Origin: DASVBJ01 sp036375895
GTDB taxonomy: Bacteria > Actinomycetota > Actinomycetes > JACCUZ01
Length of the DNA: 5,348 nucleotides
NCBI GenBank assembly: GCA_036375895.1
Contig: DASVBJ010000210.1
Coordinates: forward strand, 1-5,348
Direction: 5' to 3'
Of this stretch, positions 1 to 5,348 are shown piece by piece. Within the stretch, counting starts at the first letter, position 1. Each line of letters opens with the position of its first letter. Below the pieces are notes generated by a model. It did not search any database. It was not told the origin of the DNA and was given only the letters and a program-made list of their open reading frames with translations. The translations under genes and the position numbers were made by a program.

Positions 1-515
1 GCGGCCCACGTCGGCGCGAGGGCCCGGACGAGCGCCAGCACGCCGGCCTTGGTCGCGGCGTAGAGCGGGTCGTCCGCCATCGGCGCGAGAGCCGCCATGC
101 TCGACGTCACGATCACGTCACCGCCGCCGCGCGCCCGCAGCGCCGGCCACACCGCGTGCAACCCGAGCACCGGACCGTCGAGGTTGACCGAGCGCACCCG
201 GTCATACCGCTGCGGGTCGAAGTCGTCCCCGAGGCCGCACCCGGTTGCCACGCCGGCGTTGAGCACGGCGAGGTCCAAGCCGCCGAGCCGCTCGACCGCG
301 GCCGTGACCGCCGCCTCGTTGTCGGCCGGCGAGGACACGTCGCAGCGCACCGCCAGCCCGCCGACGGCCGACGCCACCTCCTCCGCCGCGACCACGTCGA
401 CGTCGGCGACCACCACGGAGGCGCCGCGGCCGGCGAGCCGCTCCGCGAGGGCCGCACCGATGCCGTGCGCGGCGCCGGTGACCAGCACGACCTTCCCGAC
501 CAGGTCGGCGGCCAT
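1..515 (-). CDS. Classical short-chain dehydrogenase/reductase (SDR), C-terminus beyond the window
   Basis: This is probably an NAD(P)-dependent cytosolic oxidoreductase acting on an alcohol or ketone; the substrate cannot be told. It is partial: 171 residues are visible and the reading frame stays open to the left edge. Visible family marks are the cofactor-binding glycine motif TGAAHGIG (residues 13-20), an acidic residue ending strand beta-2 (Asp38, which favours NAD over NADP), CDV at 58-60, the NAG motif (86-88), the active-site Asn111, a Ser pair at 138-139 and the catalytic YAATK (Tyr152, Lys156). The whole catalytic tetrad is therefore intact. Classical SDRs are about 250 residues, so roughly 80 are missing at the C-terminus. 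The ATG start overlaps the stop codon of the upstream quinone oxidoreductase by one base (TGATG), which points to one mRNA and coupled translation. Family assignment is certain; the physiological role is not. Confidence 0.95.
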   Translation of the reverse strand, partial: MAADLVGKVVLVTGAAHGIGAALAERLAGRGASVVVADVDVVAAEEVASAVGGLAVRCDVSSPADNEAAVTAAVERLGGLDLAVLNAGVATGCGLGDDFDPQRYDRVRSVNLDGPVLGLHAVWPALRARGGGDVIVTSSMAALAPMADDPLYAATKAGVLALVRALAPTWA

Positions 516-1483
516 CACGGCTGCCGGACCGCGAGCACGACCTTGCCCGTCGCGGCCCGGTCGGCCAGCAGGCGCACCGCCTCAGCCGCCTGTTCCAGCG
601 GCAGCAGGTGGCCGACCGCCGGCGACACCGACCCGGCCTCGAGCATCGGGCGCAGCCGCTCCCACTGCTCCTGGACGTACGCCGGGTGCTGGGCCAGGAA
701 GGCACCCCATGCGACGCCCACCACGTCGACGTTGCGCAGCAGCAGCCGGTTCAGCGCCACCGACGGGATCTGCCCGCCGGCGAAGCCGAGCACCAGGTAG
801 CGCCCCTCGGGGGCGAGCGCCCGCAGGCTCTCCAGCACCACCGGCTCCCCCACGATGTCGACGACCACGTCGACCGGGCCCACCTCGGCGCGCAGCCGGG
901 CCGGCCAGTCGTCGCCGACCAGCACGTCGTCGGCCCCGGCGGCCCGCGCCACCTCCGCCTTGCCCGGCGTGCTCACCACCGCGACGACCTGCGCGCCGAG
1001 CCCCTTCGCCACCTGCACGCACGCGGTGCCGAGCCCGCCCGCGGCGCCGTGGACGAGCACCCGCTCGCCCGCCCGCAGTCGCCCGCGGCGCTCGAGGCCG
1101 AACAGCGCGGTCAGGTAGTTCATGAGCATGCCGGCCGCCGCCACCGGGTCGAGCCCGTCGGGCAGCCGCACCGTCCGCAGCGGGTCGGCGAGGCACAGCT
1201 CGGCCCAGCCGCCCGACTCGACGAACGCCGCCACCCGGTCACCGGCGGCAAACCCGCTGCCCTCGGGCGCCGTCACGACCGTGCCGGCAACCTCGACGCC
1301 GGGAACGTACGGCGGGTCGAGCCGCGCCTGGTAGCGCCCCAGGCCCATCAGCAGGTCGGGGAAGGACACCCCGCTGGCCGCCACCCGCACGAGCAGCCGG
1401 TCCGGCCCGGCGACCGGCTCCGGCACCTCGACGACGGCCAGTCCGTCCGGCCCGGTCAGCTCCTGCTGCTGCACCGCTCGCAC
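515..1483 (-). CDS. Zinc-independent NADPH:quinone oxidoreductase (MDR superfamily)
   Basis: A 322-residue medium-chain dehydrogenase/reductase of the zeta-crystallin/quinone oxidoreductase type, probably a soluble NADPH-dependent reductase of quinones or enones. An N-terminal GroES-like domain (about 1-120) contains VSFPDLLMGLGRYQ (39-52) and GVEVAGTV (62-69). The zinc-ligand cysteines of alcohol dehydrogenases are absent, which marks the zinc-free branch. A Rossmann domain follows with GAAGGLG (146-152), and the C-terminus has the family's TGKVVL (312-317). The length is normal for the family. The frame opens at an earlier GTG (1495), but I choose the GTG at 1483: GGAGGA lies just ahead of it with 5 bases between GGAGG and the start, and VRAVQ then aligns with the MRAV-type N-terminus of the family. 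The earlier GTG overlaps that ribosome site. The stop overlaps the SDR start by one base, so the two genes likely form an operon. Confidence 0.95.
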   Translation of the reverse strand: MRAVQQQELTGPDGLAVVEVPEPVAGPDRLLVRVAASGVSFPDLLMGLGRYQARLDPPYVPGVEVAGTVVTAPEGSGFAAGDRVAAFVESGGWAELCLADPLRTVRLPDGLDPVAAAGMLMNYLTALFGLERRGRLRAGERVLVHGAAGGLGTACVQVAKGLGAQVVAVVSTPGKAEVARAAGADDVLVGDDWPARLRAEVGPVDVVVDIVGEPVVLESLRALAPEGRYLVLGFAGGQIPSVALNRLLLRNVDVVGVAWGAFLAQHPAYVQEQWERLRPMLEAGSVSPAVGHLLPLEQAAEAVRLLADRAATGKVVLAVRQP

Positions 1484-1518
1484 ACGATCCTCCACGGGTC
1501 GGCGTCCTCGGACGGCTC

Positions 1519-1524
1519 AGGCTA
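1519..1524 (-). promoter_or_regulatory. Possible -10 element for the quinone oxidoreductase/SDR operon
   Basis: TAGCCT on the minus strand fits the actinobacterial -10 pattern TAnnnT. It lies 35 bases upstream of the chosen GTG start at 1483, leaving room for a short leader carrying GGAGGA. No convincing -35 hexamer is visible. In DNA this GC-rich a TAnnnT match is moderately informative, but it remains a tentative call. Confidence 0.3.
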
Positions 1525-1569
1525 CGGCGCGCACGCGCGAGCGGCGCTCGGCGTCCACGACCGGCCCGG

Positions 1570-1575
1570 TACGGT
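1570..1575 (+). promoter_or_regulatory. Probable -10 element of a leaderless promoter for the FAD oxidoreductase
   Basis: TACGGT matches TAnnnT and ends 7 bases before the ATG at 1583, so transcription would start at or next to the A of the start codon. No Shine-Dalgarno sequence precedes this ATG, which agrees with a leaderless transcript. Leaderless mRNAs with this exact geometry are common in actinobacteria. The -35 region is not clear. Confidence 0.5.
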
Positions 1576-1582
1576 GCCCGGC

Positions 1583-3175
1583 ATGACCGACCAGCAGCTG
1601 CCAGCCCGGGCCGACGTCGTCGTCGTCGGCGCCGGCCACAACGGCCTCGTGGCCGCCACCCTGCTCGCCCGGGCGGGGCTCGCCGTGGTGGTCCTCGAGG
1701 CGGCCGAGCGGCTGGGCGGCGCGACCCGCACCGAGCACCCGTTCCCGAAGGTGCCCGGCCTCGCGCAGTCCACCGGGTCCTACCTGCTCGGCCTCATGCC
1801 GCCGGAGCTGATCCGCACGATGGGCGTCGACCTGCCCGTCCTGCGCCGGGACCCGCACTACTTCCTGCCGACGGGTGGCGAGCCGGGCTCGCCGTACCTG
1901 CTCTTCGGCTCCGACCGGGCGGCCACCCGCCGGCAGATGGAGGAGTTCTTCTCCCCCGCCGACTTCACCGCCGACGAGGCGCTGCAGGCCGAGATCGCCG
2001 CGCTGCGCGAGGACGTCGGGCCGACCTGGCTCGAGGAGCCGCTGTCGGTGGAGGAGACCGCCGAGCGGCACGTCCGCAAGGAGCTCCGGCAGGTGTTCGT
2101 CGACCTCTGCCGCGGCTCGGTCGCCGACTACCTCGGGAGGTTCGGCTTCGACTCGCAGCTGCTGCCGGCGATGTACGCCGTGACCGACGGGCTCTCCGGC
2201 CTCCACGCCGGCCCGGACACCCCGGGGTCGGGCCACAACTTCCTCGTGCACAACATGTGCCGTCTGCCCGGGTCCGACGGCACCTGGATGATCGTGCGCG
2301 GCGGCATGGGCTCCGTGTCCGGGCGCTTCGCCGAGGCGGCGCGCGCCGCCGGCGCGGTGATCGTCGAGGCGGCTCCCGTGCAGGCGCTGGTGTACGACGG
2401 GGCCGCGGCGTCCGGCGTACGGCTCGCCGACGGGCGCGAGGTGCGGGCCACCACGGTGCTGGGCGCGTGCGACCCGTTCCGGCTCGCCGAGCTGATGGGC
2501 GCGGACCACGTGCCGGCCGACCTCGCCGCCCGGCTCGAGCGCATCCGCCGCCCCGGCACGACGATGAAGGTGAACCTGGCGCTGCGCGACCTGCCGCGGT
2601 TCAGCTGCCTGCCCGAGGGCGCGCCCTCGCCGTTCGGGTCGACCATCCACCTGCTCCCGGACGCGCTCGGCCGCCCGATGGACGCGGTCCGGCAGATGTG
2701 GGACGACGTGCAGGCCGGCGAGCTGCCCGACTTCCCGACGATCGAGTGGTACCTGCACACCACGGTCGACCCGTCGCTGCAGGACGACGCCGGCCACCAC
2801 TCCAGCGCGCTGTTCGTCCAGTCGGTGCCCTACGACCTGGCCGAGGGCTCGTGGGAGGCCAGGCTCCCGTCGTACGTCGAGCACCTCCTCTCGATCTGCG
2901 ACCGCTTCGCGCCGGACACCAGCGCGCTGGTCGCCGACGCGGCGCCGCTCACCCCGCGCGGAATCGAGGAGCACTTCGGCATCACCGGCGGGCACATCCA
3001 CCACGTCGACAACGGCGTCGCGTTCGCCGACCGGATGCCCTACGCCACCGGGGTCGACGGCGTCTACGCCGGGTCGGCGGGCTGCCACCCCGCGGGCTCG
3101 GTGATCGGGGCGGCCGGGCACAACGCGGCCCAGCGGATCCTGCGCGACCTGGACCTGCCGGCAGCGGGCTCGTGA
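1583..3175 (+). CDS. FAD-dependent oxidoreductase, PYROXD2/phytoene-desaturase-like
   Basis: A 530-residue flavoprotein of the NAD(P)/FAD-dependent oxidoreductase group that contains CrtI-type desaturases and PYROXD2. The N-terminal FAD-binding fold shows VVVVGAGHNGLVAA (12-25), Glu39 at the end of beta-2 to bind the ribose, and RLGGATRT (43-50). The middle substrate-domain region includes GTTMKVNLAL (325-334) and GGHIHH (469-474), the latter resembling a conserved stretch of PYROXD2-like proteins. The C-terminal FAD-contact segment VYAGSAGCHPAGSVIGAAGHNAA spans 494-516. The length is near the family norm. No carotenoid genes (crtB, crtE) are near, so a role in carotenoid synthesis is not supported; members of this group are mostly uncharacterised. 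The reading frame is open upstream to about 608, but that part is only the antisense of the quinone oxidoreductase. The ATG at 1583 directly precedes the FAD domain and fits the leaderless promoter. It is divergent from the quinone oxidoreductase/SDR pair. Confidence 0.93.
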   Translation: MTDQQLPARADVVVVGAGHNGLVAATLLARAGLAVVVLEAAERLGGATRTEHPFPKVPGLAQSTGSYLLGLMPPELIRTMGVDLPVLRRDPHYFLPTGGEPGSPYLLFGSDRAATRRQMEEFFSPADFTADEALQAEIAALREDVGPTWLEEPLSVEETAERHVRKELRQVFVDLCRGSVADYLGRFGFDSQLLPAMYAVTDGLSGLHAGPDTPGSGHNFLVHNMCRLPGSDGTWMIVRGGMGSVSGRFAEAARAAGAVIVEAAPVQALVYDGAAASGVRLADGREVRATTVLGACDPFRLAELMGADHVPADLAARLERIRRPGTTMKVNLALRDLPRFSCLPEGAPSPFGSTIHLLPDALGRPMDAVRQMWDDVQAGELPDFPTIEWYLHTTVDPSLQDDAGHHSSALFVQSVPYDLAEGSWEARLPSYVEHLLSICDRFAPDTSALVADAAPLTPRGIEEHFGITGGHIHHVDNGVAFADRMPYATGVDGVYAGSAGCHPAGSVIGAAGHNAAQRILRDLDLPAAGS

Positions 3176-3179
3176 GCAA

Positions 3180-3209
3180 CTGGGTCTGACGCTGCCGCCG
3201 TGGACCCAG
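3180..3209 (+). terminator. Possible stem-loop after the FAD oxidoreductase
   Basis: CTGGGTC (3180-3186) pairs perfectly with GACCCAG (3203-3209) across a 16-base loop, starting 4 bases past the stop codon. There is no T-tract, so it is not a standard intrinsic terminator, although actinobacterial terminators often lack one. CCCAG at 3205-3209 can also pair with CTGGG at 3224-3228, giving an alternative, mutually exclusive hairpin. Confidence 0.3.
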
Positions 3210-3241
3210 CGCCGCGACCTGACCTGGGCTTATCACGTCCA

Positions 3242-3269
3242 CGTAACTGTTCCTTTACAGTCCGTAACT
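3242..3269 (+). promoter_or_regulatory. A/T-rich promoter/operator candidate upstream of the holin-like gene
   Basis: This short stretch is markedly richer in A/T than the rest of the window. It holds two direct copies of CGTAACT (3242-3248 and 3263-3269) whose starts are 21 bp apart, about two helical turns. Between and overlapping them is a dyad, ACTGT (3246-3250) with ACAGT (3257-3261). TACAGT (3256-3261) fits the -10 pattern TAnnnT and would give a leader of about 95 bases before the ATG at 3364. The overlap of -10, dyad and direct repeats suggests a regulated promoter. No clear -35 hexamer was found. Confidence 0.4.
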
Positions 3270-3363
3270 ATCGGCGCATGCTCGGAAGCGAGACGCGCAG
3301 GAGGCGAGACCAGCCGATTTCGGGCGGTCACGGGGGATGTACACGGCGAGTCGTGGGGGAACG

Positions 3364-3639
3364 ATGTCGATCACAGACGCCGGTATAGGGGGCAGCGCGG
3401 ACGATCGCTTCTCGGACAACGTCCGGATCGCCGGGTTGCGGGCTCTGAGAACGCTGCTGCAAGGGATCGCCGGGGCGTTTCCGGCGGCCGGAGTCGGAGC
3501 CACCGTGCTCTCGCTGTCCTACTGGACGACCTTCGGATACTCGTGCCTGGCCGCGGGGATCACCGCGTTCGTCTCGTTCCTGCAGAACATGGCCGACTTC
3601 CTGCTCATCGTCGACCGGGAGAAGCCGCCCGCCCGCTAG
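3364..3639 (+). CDS. Small membrane protein resembling an actinophage r1t-type holin
   Basis: The product is 91 residues. After a polar N-terminus (1-20) comes RALRTLLQG (26-34), a hydrophobic or amphipathic segment (about 33-51), SYW (52-54), a second hydrophobic segment (about 57-82) containing AGITAFVSFLQNMADF, and a charged tail DREKPPAR. The arrangement of an R-A-x-R-T-x-x-Q motif, two membrane segments and an A-x-x-S-F-L-Q-N motif is what I know from small holins of actinophages, grouped with the r1t holin family. Such proteins form pores in the cytoplasmic membrane for endolysin release. No endolysin or other phage gene lies nearby, so in this place it may be a phage relic or a co-opted protein. 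I take the ATG at 3364, preceded by GGGGGA with 3 bases between; an in-frame ATG at 3337 would add 9 residues and has a poorer site. Holin identity comes from pattern resemblance only; an unrelated two-helix membrane protein is the alternative. Confidence 0.7.
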   Translation: MSITDAGIGGSADDRFSDNVRIAGLRALRTLLQGIAGAFPAAGVGATVLSLSYWTTFGYSCLAAGITAFVSFLQNMADFLLIVDREKPPAR

Positions 3640-3643
3640 CGGG
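3632..3643. terminator. Palindrome at the convergent gene ends, possible bidirectional terminator
   Basis: CCCGCTAGCGGG is a perfect 12-bp palindrome. It contains the TAG stop of the holin-like gene and ends 3 bases from the stop of the opposite permease gene. It lies at or just past the end of both genes, where a bidirectional terminator would be expected, but there is no T-tract on either side and a loop-less palindrome folds poorly as RNA. Confidence 0.25.
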
Positions 3644-3646
3644 ACC

Positions 3647-4933
3647 TCACGGGGACCGGGACGCCGAGGCCGCCACCAGCCGCCGGCCGAGCAGCCCCGC
3701 GGCCGCGACCGCGGCGCCCAGCAGCACCGAGCCGACCGGAAGCGCGGCGGCGAGCACGAGGCAGCCGGCGCCGCCGACGACGTTCAGCCATCGCGGCCAC
3801 CGCCGGTCGGACGCCGGCTGCGTGTACGCCGAGGCGTTGGCGATCGCGTAGTAGACGAGCACGCCGAACGACGAGAAGCCCAACGCACCGCGCAGGTCGG
3901 TGGTCAGGACGAGCACGCCCGCCACACCGCCCAGCAACAGCTCTGCGTGGTGCGGCACGCGGTGACGCGGGTGCACGGCAGCCAGCCACCGCGGCAGGTC
4001 GCCCTCCCGCGCCATCGCCAGCGACGTCCGCCCGATGCCGGCCATCAGGGCCAGCAGCGCGCCGAGAGAGGCAACCACGGCGCCCGCGCGCACGACCGGG
4101 GCGACCACATCCCGTCCCGCCGCGGAGGCCGCGGTGGCCAACGGCGACGTCGAGTCAGCGAGCAGCCCGGCGGCGGCCACCGACAGCGCGGCGACCCCGA
4201 CCAGGACGTACACGACCACGGTCACGGCGAGCGCGAGCGGGATGGCCCGCGGGATCGTCGTGTGCGGGTCGCGCACCTCCTCCCCCATGGTCGCGACGCG
4301 CGCGTAGCCGGCGAACGCGAAGAACAGCAGACCCGCAGCCTGGAGCACGCCGTACGGCGTGGCGTCCGACCAGTCCCGCAGGTGCGAGATGGACGCGACG
4401 GGGCTGGACAGGCACGCCGCGACGAACACCGCCAACGCCAGCCCGGTGCAGGCCACCAGCACCCGGGTGACCAGCGCGGTCCGCGTCACCCCGCGATAGT
4501 TGAGCGTCACCATGGCCAGCACGGCGGCCAGCGCGACCAGGCGTTGCACCCACACCGGCCCGGCCACGGCGTACGACGCGAACGTCAGCGCCATCGCCGC
4601 GCACGACGCGGTCTTTCCGATGACGAACGCCCAGCCCGCGGCGAACCCCCACCACTCCCCCAGGCGCTCCCGGCCGTAGACGTAGGTCCCGCCCGACACC
4701 GGGTACACCGCGGCGAGCTGGGCCGAGGCCACCGCGTTGCAGTACGCGACGAAAGCCGCCAGCCCCAGGCCGACGAGCAGCGCCGCACCCGCCGAGCGGG
4801 CGGCCGGCGCCCACACCGCGAACACCCCGGCACCCATCATCGACCCGAGGCCGATGACCACCGCGTCGCCGGTCCCCAGCCGCCGGGCCAGACGGTCGTG
4901 GCCGGCCCGCGCCGGCGCGCCGTCAACCACCAT
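3647..4933 (-). CDS. APC-superfamily amino acid permease
   Basis: A 428-residue integral membrane transporter, probably a proton- or antiport-driven amino acid or amine carrier of the APC family. About 12 membrane helices can be drawn. Motifs in order are GLGSMMGAGVF in TM1 (28-38, the unwound substrate-binding segment), YPVSGGTYVYGRERLGEWWGF from 77, FFAFAGYARVATMGEEVRDP from 204 (TM6 and the following loop, then TIPRAI), and TSLAMAREGDLPRWLAAVHPR (from 303) after TM8. These are the standard APC signature regions. It is slightly shorter than many members, with a short C-terminal tail. Substrate cannot be predicted. The gene overlaps the end of the upstream HIT-like gene, so the pair is probably co-transcribed and coupled. 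The start is uncertain: TTG at 4942, ATG at 4933 and GTG at 4930 are all in frame; I chose the ATG. AAAGG lies about 12 bases ahead of it. Confidence 0.93.
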   Translation of the reverse strand: MVVDGAPARAGHDRLARRLGTGDAVVIGLGSMMGAGVFAVWAPAARSAGAALLVGLGLAAFVAYCNAVASAQLAAVYPVSGGTYVYGRERLGEWWGFAAGWAFVIGKTASCAAMALTFASYAVAGPVWVQRLVALAAVLAMVTLNYRGVTRTALVTRVLVACTGLALAVFVAACLSSPVASISHLRDWSDATPYGVLQAAGLLFFAFAGYARVATMGEEVRDPHTTIPRAIPLALAVTVVVYVLVGVAALSVAAAGLLADSTSPLATAASAAGRDVVAPVVRAGAVVASLGALLALMAGIGRTSLAMAREGDLPRWLAAVHPRHRVPHHAELLLGGVAGVLVLTTDLRGALGFSSFGVLVYYAIANASAYTQPASDRRWPRWLNVVGGAGCLVLAAALPVGSVLLGAAVAAAGLLGRRLVAASASRSP

Positions 4934-5348
4934 CGCCGGCAAGCGCCTTTGCGATCGCGGCCTTCGCCTCGTCGATCGCCACCTGGTCCACCTGCGGCAG
5001 GACCTCCTCCCAGAGCGGCAGCATCATCTTCTGCGCCTCGAGCATGCCCAGCGGCCGCGGCAGGAACCAGACGTGGAAGTGCGCGCCGCCGTCGCCCCAG
5101 CGGTAGAGGTGCACGCGGGCCACGTCGGGAAGCGTCATGATCGCCCGGTCGATGCGGCCGGCCAGCACGCCGAACTCCGCGGCGAGCTCACGCGGCAGGT
5201 CGCCGAACGAGTCGCAGTGCACCCGGGTCGTCAACCAGACCGCACCCGGCAGGCTGGTCTGCACGCCGTGGTTGAGGATCCACCGGTCGTCGGACCAGAT
5301 CGTGTTCTCACCCTCCGTCGCCGGGCAGACCCGGCAGGGCTCGCCGCC
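4923..5348 (-). CDS. HIT-like (histidine triad superfamily) protein, N-terminus beyond the window
   Basis: There are 141 visible residues, and the frame stays open to the right edge, so the true start lies outside. The visible part begins with a CxxC pair (Cys5, Cys8, in EPCRVCPATEGE), as in the metal-binding sites near the N-terminus of many HIT and GalT-type proteins. It continues with the HIT-like core NHGVQTSLPGAVWLTTRVH (26-44) and the active-site region HFHVWFLPRP (90-99). HIT enzymes hydrolyse or transfer nucleotidyl groups through the middle His of HxHxH. Here the first two histidines (90, 92) are present but the third position is Trp94, so the triad is incomplete, as it also is in GalT-type members. 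A nucleotide hydrolase or transferase activity is therefore possible but not assured. A GTG at 5264 could open a shorter frame but would discard the CxxC and the start of the core, so I reject it. The stop lies 11 bases inside the permease gene. Confidence 0.75.
   Translation of the reverse strand, partial: GGEPCRVCPATEGENTIWSDDRWILNHGVQTSLPGAVWLTTRVHCDSFGDLPRELAAEFGVLAGRIDRAIMTLPDVARVHLYRWGDGGAHFHVWFLPRPLGMLEAQKMMLPLWEEVLPQVDQVAIDEAKAAIAKALAGDGG

Noticed and set aside
97..1125. 342-codon plus-strand frame over the SDR and quinone oxidoreductase
   Set aside because: It is a Pro/Arg/Ala low-complexity shadow; the opposite strand shows complete SDR and MDR motifs.
608..1582. Long upstream extension of the FAD oxidoreductase reading frame
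   Set aside because: This part is antisense to the quinone oxidoreductase, is rich in His/Arg/Gln with no domain, and the FAD fold begins right after the ATG at 1583.
1517..3121. 534-codon open frame on the minus strand opposite the FAD oxidoreductase
   Set aside because: It is low-complexity, Arg/Gly/Val/His-rich, the normal antisense shadow of a G/C-biased gene; the plus strand carries clear FAD motifs.
1583..3175. Assignment of the flavoprotein as phytoene desaturase (crtI)
   Set aside because: GAGHNG and GGHIHH resemble PYROXD2-like proteins more than CrtI, and no carotenoid biosynthesis genes are near.
3299..3304. AGGAGG that looks like a strong ribosome binding site
   Set aside because: No ATG, GTG or TTG follows at a usable distance, so it does not define a gene; it is 59 bases from the holin-like start.
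3200..3388. Small 62-codon plus-strand frame across the intergenic region
   Set aside because: It covers the promoter-like A/T-rich block, overlaps the start of the holin-like gene in another frame, has no ribosome site and no recognisable feature.
4117..4132. CCGCGG/CCGCGG inverted repeat inside the permease gene
   Set aside because: It is short, lies inside coding sequence, and such GC-only repeats are expected by chance in this base composition.
3947..5140. 397-codon plus-strand frame opposite the permease and HIT-like genes
   Set aside because: Its composition is Arg/His/Gly/Gln-rich without motifs, and it spans two well-supported genes on the other strand.

Overview
This window is high-GC chromosomal DNA with strong G/C preference at third codon positions, GTG starts, overlapping stop/start junctions and long spurious antisense reading frames. 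All of this is typical of an actinobacterium (Actinomycetota). The sequence alone does not support a finer placement.

Layout. Positions 1-1483 (minus strand) hold two redox genes: a zinc-free quinone oxidoreductase of the medium-chain dehydrogenase superfamily, followed by a classical short-chain dehydrogenase/reductase that runs off the left edge. They share one base at a TGATG junction. An intergenic region of about 100 bp separates them from a divergent plus-strand gene at 1583-3175, a large FAD-dependent oxidoreductase of the PYROXD2/phytoene-desaturase-like group that appears to be expressed from a leaderless promoter. A 188-bp gap (3176-3363) contains a possible stem-loop and an unusually A/T-rich patch with a dyad and direct repeats. 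It leads to a small plus-strand gene (3364-3639) whose 91-residue product looks like an actinophage r1t-type holin. That gene converges, with 7 bp between the two stop codons, on a minus-strand pair: an APC-family amino acid permease (3647-4933) and, upstream and overlapping it, a HIT-like protein (4923 to beyond the right edge).

How the parts fit. The left half is a divergent redox cluster: quinone oxidoreductase, SDR and FAD oxidoreductase. They could act in one catabolic or detoxification route, but no substrate can be read from the sequence. The right half is a coupled HIT-like/permease unit. The least expected element is the orphan holin-like gene, which sits between ordinary metabolic genes with no visible endolysin or phage structural gene. 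No RNA genes, CRISPR arrays, insertion sequences or integrases were seen. I see no convincing new multi-gene system; the holin-like gene with its distinctive upstream region is the best lead.
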